Virus record (IMG/VR): IMGVR_UViG_3300017917_000715
Coordinates: 1 to 64,000 of that record
DNA: 64,000 nt
DNA from: a virus
Reading direction: 5' to 3' (one strand)
The notes beneath the pieces are model-generated. The model saw nothing but the letters and a program-made list of their open reading frames with translations, was not told the origin of the DNA and ran no database searches. The position numbers were made by a program, and so were the translations under genes. Of this stretch, positions 24,672-33,188 are shown in pieces. Position 1 is the first letter of the stretch, and the number at the start of each line of letters is the position of its first letter.

Positions 24672-25124
24672 ATGAGCATACACAGCGATAAGGAATTTTG
24701 GACTAATTTAAAGTGGCCTGCGGCTCCTAACGAGGAAGATTATGCTGTATTTAAAAGTTATTGTACAGGGCATGTATTGCTTTTAGGTAGTACAAAATTG
24801 CTTCTCCCGCTGGCCAACGAAGCTTGGGATTTAGAACCTAAATATCCTGATCCCAAGATAAAAAATAAAGATTGGTTTGAGCTAGATGAGCACTTTGATA
24901 CTATCATAATAGATGGCGGGTTAGCGTTTGGTAAAGAGTTTACAGAAAGATTGTTGCCTGTAGTTCTAGCAAATTGCGATACATTCGTTGCCAGAGTGTT
25001 TTTAAACCCCAACTGGCCTACAAAATATGCTGTGTACTTCCCCCAAGCACACGAACTAACACCCGAGCCTAAAGAAATAAAAATTAACGAAGTTTACTCA
25101 TTTTACATATGGAACAACAAGTAA
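24672..25124 (+). CDS. Small Rossmann-like protein
   Basis: A 150-aa protein that looks like a shortened S-adenosylmethionine methyltransferase fold: a first glycine-containing strand (HVLLLGSTKLLLPLANEAW), a later acid-ended strand (FDTIIIDGGLAFGKEFTERL) and a beta-rich end (CDTFVARVFLNPNWPTKYAV). The usual GxGxG and substrate motifs are not clear, and it is shorter than most methyltransferases, so activity is uncertain. I recall similar small proteins next to structural genes in marine phages. It overlaps queC by 16 bp. Confidence 0.55.
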   Translation: MSIHSDKEFWTNLKWPAAPNEEDYAVFKSYCTGHVLLLGSTKLLLPLANEAWDLEPKYPDPKIKNKDWFELDEHFDTIIIDGGLAFGKEFTERLLPVVLANCDTFVARVFLNPNWPTKYAVYFPQAHELTPEPKEIKINEVYSFYIWNNK

Positions 25125-25711
25125 TATTAGCCATGTATTCTGGAGGTCTAGACAGCCTGGGAATGATTTATAAATTATTGACAGATCCTGAATATAAAGA
25201 CTACGGACTACATATACATCACGTACACAATCGTAACGTAGAAAACAGAGATCGTGCCGAAGCCATTGCTGTAGAACTGGCACTTAAAGAACTAAGACGG
25301 TTAGGATTCTCATTTGTCTACAGCGAAAGCGAAATAGCCAGTCACCCTTACGGGCGTAACTTTTTATACGACAGCGACACCATGAATTTCTTTGCTGGAT
25401 ATATCTGTCTAGCCAATCCTAACATTGCGAAAGTTGCCATGGGTATGCAGGCTAATGACGGCAACCACAGTTTGGAAGAGCGCCGAAAACGTGCTGACAA
25501 AATACTTAGAGCATTTACACCTGTGGAAAAGATCTATCCTGTGCTGAACATGACCAAGCGTGAGATCTATGACAGTTTGCCAGAGTCAGTGCGCGATATG
25601 TTTTGGTCGTGTCGCAAGCCTATCTACTCAGAAAAAAGTATCGCACCTTGTGGACGGTGCGATACTTGTGTGAAGTTAAAAGAACAAGGTATTAAGGGAG
25701 TCCAAACTTAG
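25109..25711 (+). CDS. queC: 7-cyano-7-deazaguanine (preQ0) synthase
   Basis: QueC makes preQ0 from 7-carboxy-7-deazaguanine with ATP and ammonia. The PP-loop MYSGGLDSLGM (ATP-binding) is at residues 9-19, and the zinc-binding end is complete: FWSCRKPIYSEKSIAPCGRC then DTCVK, with four cysteines. At 200 aa it is slightly shorter than the usual 220-230 aa. With folE (left edge) and queE (1346), three of four preQ0 enzymes are in the window, but queC stands apart, 23 kb from queE. The C-terminal coding region also holds a perfect 12-bp inverted repeat that reads as a terminator on the opposite strand, and its GC content looks higher than that of the nearby genes. Confidence 0.92.
   Translation: MEQQVILAMYSGGLDSLGMIYKLLTDPEYKDYGLHIHHVHNRNVENRDRAEAIAVELALKELRRLGFSFVYSESEIASHPYGRNFLYDSDTMNFFAGYICLANPNIAKVAMGMQANDGNHSLEERRKRADKILRAFTPVEKIYPVLNMTKREIYDSLPESVRDMFWSCRKPIYSEKSIAPCGRCDTCVKLKEQGIKGVQT
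25632..25667 (-). terminator. Strong intrinsic terminator of the minus operon, inside queC
   Basis: On the minus strand AAGTATCGCACC (25667-25656), an 8-base loop, then GGTGCGATACTT (25647-25636), with T continuing to base 25632 (six T from 25637 down). The 12-bp stem is perfect. It lies 25 bp past the LamG stop, so it would end the 31-kb late structural operon within the coding sequence of queC. Confidence 0.8.
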
Positions 25712-26414
25712 TCTTATAGGTATTATATGCTGACGGCGCGGTATAATCACTAATTTCTATATAGCCAATCTTACCTTGAAATCTGCCAGTATTTCCTGAA
25801 TTAGTAGGGTCACTTAGACCAATAATAAAGTATTCACTTGTAGTTCCTGGCCCTGTTCGTGTAGTATAATTTTGAATGCCAATAGATGTGTCATTAAGAG
25901 CAAGATACTTGCCTCCATTCCAATCTGTTGCGAAATAAATGTGATTCCATGCATTCAAATTTACTGTGTTGCTGGATGTATTATATGGTGCGTTATAAAA
26001 CCTTGCCAGCACATAGCCCAAACTGTCAATCTCTAACATAGAGTAATGATAACTGTTAAAGTCTTGTTGATTACATTCGCTTATTATTTGAATACCGTAA
26101 GCAGTTGGATAGAACCATATGTTAATAGCCATAGCGGTCCCGTTGGCCCAAGCACCGCCAAATCCAAGATTAGGGCTAAGGTAATATTCGAGACCTGTAA
26201 ATTCTAATACACTTCCTATAGTAGTATCTGGAAATGTATAATTTGAATTCACAGTTGCTGAAGTAGTGCCAACACTTTGTAGGCCGCCAAATGCTACCCA
26301 GTTTGGTGGATTGACATAATATCCAAACGTGTGTTCCGTGGAAGGTGGAGGAGGTGGAGGTCCACCTCCGCCTGTTGAACCTGCTGTTGCTATGATTGTT
26401 TGTAGTACGCCCAT
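25692..26414 (-). CDS. LamG-like virion protein with poly-proline linker
   Basis: A 240-aa protein. A short N-terminal segment (MGVLQTIIATAGSTGGGG) is followed by PPPPPPSTEHTF, a flexible linker. The rest is a concanavalin/LamG-like beta sandwich (SVLEFTGLEYYLSPNLGFGG, AINIWFYPT, LNAWNHIYFATDWNGGKYLA, GRFQGKIGYIEISDY). LamG domains bind sugars or proteins, so a decoration or adhesion protein is likely. It lies 9 bp after the stop of the giant fibre, ends the operon, and converges with queC, overlapping it by 20 bp. Confidence 0.7.
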   Translation of the reverse strand: MGVLQTIIATAGSTGGGGPPPPPPSTEHTFGYYVNPPNWVAFGGLQSVGTTSATVNSNYTFPDTTIGSVLEFTGLEYYLSPNLGFGGAWANGTAMAINIWFYPTAYGIQIISECNQQDFNSYHYSMLEIDSLGYVLARFYNAPYNTSSNTVNLNAWNHIYFATDWNGGKYLALNDTSIGIQNYTTRTGPGTTSEYFIIGLSDPTNSGNTGRFQGKIGYIEISDYTAPSAYNTYKTKFGLP

Positions 26415-26423
26415 TGCTGATCC

Positions 26424-29400
26424 TTAGTCTGTATTATCACAGTTGCCAGTTAGCAACCATTCGTCACGTCCTACTTTCATCAGTGTAGCAGTACCACGAC
26501 CTTTTAGTCCCCATGAATAACTAAAACCTCCGTTGTAACCTGCTAGATAAATCCTAGGTTGTGTGTCATATCCATCAAACTGAACTTCAGAGTCGTTATC
26601 TGATACAGAGTTGATATACATATAAACACCGTTGCTGTCATAATCCCACATGTTGATGAGAGTAATTACAGTTCCTATTGGGAAGTTAACTTGGCTTTCT
26701 GGTGGAACATACACAGTAACGTTACTGTCATAACTAGGCATTGTTCTAATAAACTTGCCAGCGTCTTCTAGTCGTAGTGTATATTCATTGCCGTTGTTGC
26801 CAAAGTCAGCACTTACTGGAGGAACATACGCTGGATTATGACGTAGGTCTAGTGTATTGTCGTTGAAGGAAATGCCCTTAGTATCCAACGATGAGAACTG
26901 CATGGCAAACTTAGGAAATATAGTATCTGATGATTCGCCACCGTTATAGACAATGTCACCGTCAAGCCACTTGTCTTCGGTTCTGTTTGCCAAGGACCAA
27001 AGGTCATCAGTTTGACGATAGTATGCTAATTCGTCTCCACCGTACTTACTATAGATGAACCAGTGATTGTCAAACTTTGTAAAGTCTCTGTCATTGTAGT
27101 CAACACCTACGCCTGGAGGATTATCTAATGGTAGTTTGATAATAGCACCATTGCGATAGTTGTCGTCTGCTCCAAAGTACCCGTAGGTAGTGATAAACAC
27201 ACCTTCGCTGTTGACGTCCATTATCTTGCCATCCCAATCATCTCTGTTGACATTGGTAGTAGTAGAGTGGATGTGTCTTGCCCATACAACGCTGAAGTTT
27301 GAAGGGTTGATCTTTTCTACACGTAGTTCAGGACCTTCCCAGTTAGAGTAGATAAAGCCAGCGACGTACAGATAACCGTCATAGTATTTGACACAACTAG
27401 CACCGCTGCCATAACAGTTGTTCAATGATGTCTGTAGTGTGATAGCACCTGCTGACGTGATCTTAAACAAACGTAGCACATCGTCAACAGCAAAAATATT
27501 AGATCCTGATGAAGTTATTGATTGGAATACTGTGGCATAACCGTCGTCTATAGTCTTGTTCCACAATACTTCACCATTTGTATTGACCTTAGTAAGTGCG
27601 GCATATTGATTTGGTTCAACATCACCTTGATATACTTCACCTCCTAGATAGTAGGCATTGTCTGTAGCGTTCCATAGGCCAGTTACATATCTACCATTGC
27701 CTCTGTTAGACAGTAGTTTCATCCAGCCATCAGATTCGTTAAAGATAAATGCTTCTTGACCTAGTGTTTTAGTTAAAACATAAGTGTAGCCTGTTGTAGC
27801 ATGATTTTCTGTGTCGCCGAATTCCGCGGCAAAGTTAAATCTAATATAGGTTGTGTCTGGTGTTCCAGTGCTATTTTGGAAACTGCTAAACTGATCTGGA
27901 GATACTGAACCACCCGAAGTGAAGATAAGTGTACATGTTAGGTCATTACCTGGAGCAGTAAATGTATAAGAATCAGCAAGAGTGATACCGCTTAGGCTAC
28001 CGCTGACAGTTACTTCAATAATGCCGCCATTTTCTACCACGTTGTTTACAGTTGCGTTGGTCAATACTCCGCCGTTAATAGTCCAAGTTCTACCATCTGT
28101 TATAGCTGCCAACAATGTTGGATTAGCGGGCGCCGGGAAATCTAAACGAAAGAGTTCAATGTCATAACCGTTGATAGTAGCACCTTGTATTAGACCATTG
28201 TCAAGACCGCCTAACTGTGAACCTTTGACAGTGAGTATGTCGCCATCAGCCCAACCAGTTCCTAAACTGCCCCAACGTCTGATCTTATATGAGTTGTTAT
28301 TATAATCAACAAACACATCAATGTGTATGTCTGCGCCACTGTTGTTTGTGGTCCAAGTAACATCGGTGAACAGTCCAAGATTATTTGCGGTAAGTTCATG
28401 TGAACTGCCATTGTAATCTAAATACCAGTTGTACCCATAATTACTAACTATGTTTGCTTTTGGATATTCTGTTCCGTAAGGTGTAATGTCTTCCTTGGCA
28501 ATGTTTACAATACCAACATTAGAACCTCCCACTGCTGGTCCACTGTATGCTGTGATGTTTTCACTATTAGATTGACCTAGGGCAATTAAGTTTCCATTCT
28601 TGGTAAACATGAATTTTGTCGAAACATCGCCATCTTGCTGATCATCACGTAGGTTCAACTTGTCACTGTCGCCTAGTATGTACCAGAAATTGTGTTTGCC
28701 TGCGTTTGCTGGCTCGTTAAAGAACTTGTAAATTCTTGTGCTGTAAACATTAGCACCGTCCCATCCCCATGCGCCTTCTACAGCAACCAGTAGTCGGTTG
28801 TTGTCGCTGTCCCATGTGATAGCAGTAACAGCAGAATCATTACCACTTGCCGCCATCCAGCGCCATAGTTCTCGACCATTTTTATCAAACTGGAATAGTA
28901 CAGCGTTGTCATCATTGCGCCAACGTCCGCCTACCATAACGGTTCCATTAGGCAAGGCGCAGGTTACACGAGTTTGTATAGCATTTGTTATGTCACCATC
29001 TGTTCCAGCATCATTATAACCATCACCGATAATAGTTGCCCATGAACGATTGAATGTGTCATTTAGTGGAACATAAGCAGTATCCTGCTCTGTAGCATCT
29101 GGGAACTGTAGTGTACCGTCTGGCTTAAACTGCCAATTTTTGCTGCCGGCATTAAATTCAACTTTACCTGTTGTAACTGAGCCAGCACCTGCTTGTATAC
29201 GAACATCGCCTCCTTGGCCACCACTGCTGTAGCCGCCATCAATGTGTACATGTCCTCCATTATTAAAACCTCTACCGCCTTCAATGTTTACATAACCGCC
29301 ATAGCCGTTTGATCCGCTATCGGCATCTCCTGCGTAGATTTTAATATCGCCACCGTCTGTTTGAGCATCACCTGCCCATAAGTAAACGTCACCGCCTTCG

Positions 29401-32144
29401 CCTGTGCCTCCATTTTGTCCTTGGATGATTAATCGCTGTGCGTTGTCGCCTTCTGCCGGTGTTGGTCCTGTAATGATAGCCTGTTGATTTGTGTCTCCAA
29501 ACTGTAGTACTTGACCTGATTGATTACCACCATTGTGTAGATTTACTGTCAGTGTTGGAAATATTATGTTACCGTATGGGTCAAACTGCCAATCATGTGT
29601 AGTAGACGTATCAGTGTCAAATGTACGAATCTTAACATAGTTGCCGTGATTAACATCAACGTGTGAATTGTCTGTACCTAGAATTAAATCACCACCTTCA
29701 CCTGCTGCCACGTGGATGTGTGGAGCATCGTTGTTGTTTGTTGGATAGATTTCTAAATACTGTCCAGCACCTTTTAGCGTTGGACTAGGTACTAGATTGA
29801 TACTGCCAAGAGCGTTGTTAGTTGTAGCACCTTGTATGTCTACACCGTTGAAAGTAATATCACCAGTTGATGCAGATCCTAGTCTATATATTGTAGGTAC
29901 TAGGAAATTAGTACTGTCAGTGTCTGGACTAAAATCAGTTACTGTGATACTACTGCCAATATCGCTGTCTGTTTTGAGAGCATCAGTTACAGTGAGATCA
30001 CTAGCATCAGTATTCAAGAAGCCACTAAATGATGCCTGTTTGTAGTCCCAGTTGTCAACAGCAAACAATGTACCTGCTGTGTCAAGTTGTGCCATCATAG
30101 CAAAAGCACCCGTGCCCGGATCACCAAATCCGCCGCCAACGACTACATATCCGTCTTTGACTGCGATATTGCTACCACTGCCAGTATTGTTAAAGAATGA
30201 GCCGGCAAAACTCCAAGTGGTAACATTGTCTAGTAGACGTTGCCAAGCCACTTGTCCGTTTTGTTGATACTTGGCTACAACACAGGCAAAGTCGCTGGTA
30301 GCCGCAGTACCAGCCATTCCTGTTAGATACAGATAATCATCTGGACCTACTACTACACTAGTACTCCAAGTATCGCAATCGCCTACTACACGACGACTCC
30401 ATTGTGCTACACCAGTTGAGTCAAATTTAACTAGATTCATTGCCGCGTTGGTACCGCCCTGACCGTTGTCTCGACGATATTGACCAACTACATAAATGTT
30501 ACCTGCGCTGTCTATATCAGCATCTGCTCCGTAACAGTCATAAGTTGAATCAAACAATACTGCTTTTTGCCAAGCGATAGTTCCATTGTTGCTGTACTTG
30601 GCTACTAATATACGGTCTTCTGTGTCACCAGATTCGCCTAGTTGACTCATGTAACCAATGACTACCACTTCACCACTGGATCCAATAGCCATACCGTAGG
30701 CTTCATCGTAGCCCTGTCCGTCTAGGCCTCGAGCCCAAATTACAGATCCATTCTCGCCTGATATCTTAACAACAGTTACTTGATTTTCTACACCATTATT
30801 AGCATATCCGACAAAGACAGCATCACCGTCAAAAGCATCAATAACACCATTGGTGCTGGCATAGCCAAAGTCATAGACCTTGCTCCAATTGATAGAGCCA
30901 TCGGCTAGATTAAACTGTGTTACCGTTGTTCTATCATAGCCCATAGGGTCAGTTGTTCTTGCGGTAACATAAATTACTCCAGTAACATAACTAGTTGAAT
31001 CTACTGCTACACCCCAACCGTCTGTGCTTCCGCTGCCGTCGTATCTAACTTGCCATAACTTTGTACCTGTGCTGGTAAACTTGGCCAACGCGGTATAGTT
31101 GTCACCGCCCTGTGGAGGATAGACTACAAATAAAGCAATAATATTACCGTCAGCATCGTATTCAACGCTGTTGACACTTCCTGGTCTGTCTGTTTCTGGA
31201 GTATCTGTTAAAAATGTCTGTATCCAGATGTTTTGATCTGAAGTGGTGCCGCCACCTAATACTGAATCACCGTTGCTGTCAAGGATGTCTCCACCTGCTG
31301 GGAGAGTTAAATTTCCGCTAGAATCAAACAGCCAACGCTTGCTGTCTTCCCCAGCATATAAACTAACGCTGTCACCACCGCTTAGACGCAGAGTGTTATT
31401 ATCAAATCCTGAGTCTTGGTCTATGTAACCATAATTTGTCCAGATAGCACCGCCGTTTGGAAGAGTTAGATTACCGTTGCCGCTAAAGTCCCAGTTTTTA
31501 CCGTTAGCTCTCAGTTGTATGTTGTTCTGTGTTTTTATTGCAACATCAAGAGCAGTACCGCCATCAATCTCTAGACTGCCGTTATTGTGATCTAATAAGA
31601 CCTTGCCAATTTCATTATAGATGAATTTGATCGACGTGACAGTATCTGGACTTTCAACTGGAGGATTTTCAACGTTAAATTGTACATAACCTGGGCCAGT
31701 ATTGGCTCCGTAGTATGCTCCAGCATTCTGACCATTTACTTCTATGGTAATGTTATCGCAGTAGACCAGTGTATTGTGTAGGAAATCTAAAAGATTCTGG
31801 CTGGTAAAGTCTACTCGTCCACCACCACCGTTGACAATCCACTGTGCTGTACCAGTCCACGCATCATCATAAAATGTTCTATCGTTGGTATAGGCTGTTT
31901 GTAATGTAGCAATAGGATATCCGTCGCCTGGATCAAACGTTAGACTAGCTCTTATATTATCGCTATCATCCTGAGCATACAAACGCACAACTTCATTGCT
32001 GGGTCCATAGATATCAGTATTGTCAAAGTTGATTTGACCAGTGTTGGCATTGCCACCTAATACTGAATCACCGTTGCTGTCAACAATGTCGTCGCCAGCT
32101 TGTAATCTAATACCGTCTTGTGTTTCAAATTTTTTAATTGCCAT
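26424..32144 (-). CDS. 1906-aa fibre-like protein with propeller repeats
   Basis: A very long virion-type protein. The start (KKFETQDGIRLQAGDDIVDS) is followed by shaft-like beta repeats. Around residues 305-695 is a beta-propeller-like region of SBBP/PQQ-type repeats (VSVEYDADGNIIAL-like blades such as TALAKFTSTGTKLWQVRYDG). A Gly-rich GGD(V/I)-repeat region follows (about 905-995: GGDIKIYAGDADSGSNGYGG). More propeller-like blades come at about 1023-1230 and 1455-1680. The C-terminus (TLRLEDAGKFIRTMPSYDSN ...) looks like a fibre tip. A DSNGDSVLGG motif occurs twice, about 265 residues apart. The GC content appears higher than in the operon around it. Role inferred as side or long tail fibre. 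Confidence 0.72.
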   Translation of the reverse strand: MAIKKFETQDGIRLQAGDDIVDSNGDSVLGGNANTGQINFDNTDIYGPSNEVVRLYAQDDSDNIRASLTFDPGDGYPIATLQTAYTNDRTFYDDAWTGTAQWIVNGGGGRVDFTSQNLLDFLHNTLVYCDNITIEVNGQNAGAYYGANTGPGYVQFNVENPPVESPDTVTSIKFIYNEIGKVLLDHNNGSLEIDGGTALDVAIKTQNNIQLRANGKNWDFSGNGNLTLPNGGAIWTNYGYIDQDSGFDNNTLRLSGGDSVSLYAGEDSKRWLFDSSGNLTLPAGGDILDSNGDSVLGGGTTSDQNIWIQTFLTDTPETDRPGSVNSVEYDADGNIIALFVVYPPQGGDNYTALAKFTSTGTKLWQVRYDGSGSTDGWGVAVDSTSYVTGVIYVTARTTDPMGYDRTTVTQFNLADGSINWSKVYDFGYASTNGVIDAFDGDAVFVGYANNGVENQVTVVKISGENGSVIWARGLDGQGYDEAYGMAIGSSGEVVVIGYMSQLGESGDTEDRILVAKYSNNGTIAWQKAVLFDSTYDCYGADADIDSAGNIYVVGQYRRDNGQGGTNAAMNLVKFDSTGVAQWSRRVVGDCDTWSTSVVVGPDDYLYLTGMAGTAATSDFACVVAKYQQNGQVAWQRLLDNVTTWSFAGSFFNNTGSGSNIAVKDGYVVVGGGFGDPGTGAFAMMAQLDTAGTLFAVDNWDYKQASFSGFLNTDASDLTVTDALKTDSDIGSSITVTDFSPDTDSTNFLVPTIYRLGSASTGDITFNGVDIQGATTNNALGSINLVPSPTLKGAGQYLEIYPTNNNDAPHIHVAAGEGGDLILGTDNSHVDVNHGNYVKIRTFDTDTSTTHDWQFDPYGNIIFPTLTVNLHNGGNQSGQVLQFGDTNQQAIITGPTPAEGDNAQRLIIQGQNGGTGEGGDVYLWAGDAQTDGGDIKIYAGDADSGSNGYGGYVNIEGGRGFNNGGHVHIDGGYSSGGQGGDVRIQAGAGSVTTGKVEFNAGSKNWQFKPDGTLQFPDATEQDTAYVPLNDTFNRSWATIIGDGYNDAGTDGDITNAIQTRVTCALPNGTVMVGGRWRNDDNAVLFQFDKNGRELWRWMAASGNDSAVTAITWDSDNNRLLVAVEGAWGWDGANVYSTRIYKFFNEPANAGKHNFWYILGDSDKLNLRDDQQDGDVSTKFMFTKNGNLIALGQSNSENITAYSGPAVGGSNVGIVNIAKEDITPYGTEYPKANIVSNYGYNWYLDYNGSSHELTANNLGLFTDVTWTTNNSGADIHIDVFVDYNNNSYKIRRWGSLGTGWADGDILTVKGSQLGGLDNGLIQGATINGYDIELFRLDFPAPANPTLLAAITDGRTWTINGGVLTNATVNNVVENGGIIEVTVSGSLSGITLADSYTFTAPGNDLTCTLIFTSGGSVSPDQFSSFQNSTGTPDTTYIRFNFAAEFGDTENHATTGYTYVLTKTLGQEAFIFNESDGWMKLLSNRGNGRYVTGLWNATDNAYYLGGEVYQGDVEPNQYAALTKVNTNGEVLWNKTIDDGYATVFQSITSSGSNIFAVDDVLRLFKITSAGAITLQTSLNNCYGSGASCVKYYDGYLYVAGFIYSNWEGPELRVEKINPSNFSVVWARHIHSTTTNVNRDDWDGKIMDVNSEGVFITTYGYFGADDNYRNGAIIKLPLDNPPGVGVDYNDRDFTKFDNHWFIYSKYGGDELAYYRQTDDLWSLANRTEDKWLDGDIVYNGGESSDTIFPKFAMQFSSLDTKGISFNDNTLDLRHNPAYVPPVSADFGNNGNEYTLRLEDAGKFIRTMPSYDSNVTVYVPPESQVNFPIGTVITLINMWDYDSNGVYMYINSVSDNDSEVQFDGYDTQPRIYLAGYNGGFSYSWGLKGRGTATLMKVGRDEWLLTGNCDNTD
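31251..31282. repeat. 32-bp direct repeat, copy 1
   Basis: The same 32 bases recur at 32052-32083. Both copies encode the DSNGDSVLGG motif of the long fibre protein, so the match reflects a duplicated shaft segment, very similar also at DNA level. Confidence 0.8.
32052..32083. repeat. 32-bp direct repeat, copy 2
   Basis: Second copy of the 32-base repeat at 31251-31282, near the 5' end of the same fibre gene. Confidence 0.8.
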
Positions 32145-32159
32145 TTTTTTCGCTTCCTA

Positions 32160-33185
32160 TTATGGTTGTGTTCCGTACATTTCGGTAACTTGTGTTCTTA
32201 TTGATATATTATCTGACCCGGTTGGTGATGCTTTAATCTGGTAACTTTGTGTTTCTAAATCATAATCACTCGTAATTGTAAATAAAGGTGATCCGCCCGT
32301 GTAAACAAGACCATATGTTGTTGTATAAATTACATTAGCATTTTGATCAATTGTGCTAACTATTTCACATGCTTGAGATTCATATCCGTTAATTATTTTT
32401 TCTGCAAAAACAAATATTTTAATTGCTCTTACATAAAGATTGTTTGTAGTATAAATTACAGTATTTGCTGATGCATCAGCAAACAATTCTGAACTAAATG
32501 CTGATCCAGAGGTTGGTAAAAATAATCGTCCAGTTGAATTAAGAGATACAACATGTCCATTATTTGTTAATTGTGCAACACTTCCTACTTGCAAATCTGC
32601 ATCTAATACACCGTTTGTAATTGTAAGACGTTGTCCTATTTTTATGCCACCTAGCACCGTATCTGATGCTGTTGGCAATGTATACTGAGTAATGGTTGAC
32701 GATAAAATACCGTTACCGCTTATAGATAAACCTGTACCAACTCGAATTCCGCCAAGGGTGTTGCTTGTTGCAGCTGGTAATGTGTATGCTCCTGGATCTG
32801 CACTTAACACCCCGTCAGGAGTAATACTTAATCTTGCACCAACTTTTATACCACCTAATATATTGCCATCTGCAACAGGCAATGTATATATTGGTGCTGA
32901 CAACACCCCGTCGTTAATATTTAAACCATTGCCAATTTGAACAACGCCTGCTTCGTTAGCAGTCGCAGTTTTTGCTGTAATTAATACTTCGCCAGTTTTG
33001 CTACTAACAATAATACCATTTCCTGCTAGTAAACCAGAAACAATTGATAAAGGTGCACCGTTTTCACCACCTAAGGCATTGTATAGTTCAGTAAAATTAC
33101 TATTAATTTTCTGTCCACCGACACGCAAAATATCGCCAGTGCCGTCGTTTAATGCGTTTCCTAAGTTAATGAGTTGCTTCGCCAT
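32160..33185 (-). CDS. Repeat-containing fibre or baseplate-associated protein
   Basis: A 341-aa protein. The start (INLGNALNDGTGDILRVGGQ, KINSNFTELYNALGG) is a widespread phage fibre N-terminal type. Residues about 80-199 hold four copies of a repeat of LPxAxxxxLGGIxVGxxLx I..(D/N)GVLSA, one unit per roughly 34 residues. The C-terminal part is a beta-rich domain (LYVRAIKIFVFAEKIINGYE, YTTTYGLVYTGGSPLFTITS). It sits between the long fibre and the giant gp7-position protein, with 3-15 bp gaps, in the same late operon. Probably a shaft or connector; the exact place is unknown. Confidence 0.72.
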   Translation of the reverse strand: MAKQLINLGNALNDGTGDILRVGGQKINSNFTELYNALGGENGAPLSIVSGLLAGNGIIVSSKTGEVLITAKTATANEAGVVQIGNGLNINDGVLSAPIYTLPVADGNILGGIKVGARLSITPDGVLSADPGAYTLPAATSNTLGGIRVGTGLSISGNGILSSTITQYTLPTASDTVLGGIKIGQRLTITNGVLDADLQVGSVAQLTNNGHVVSLNSTGRLFLPTSGSAFSSELFADASANTVIYTTNNLYVRAIKIFVFAEKIINGYESQACEIVSTIDQNANVIYTTTYGLVYTGGSPLFTITSDYDLETQSYQIKASPTGSDNISIRTQVTEMYGTQP

Positions 33186-33188
33186 GCT

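Noticed and set aside
26340-26375. Strong palindrome-like GGAGGTGG...CCACCTCC sequence.
   Set aside because: It encodes the GGGGPPPPPP linker of the LamG protein, and the pairing follows from the Gly and Pro codons. There is no T-run or gap that would make it a terminator.
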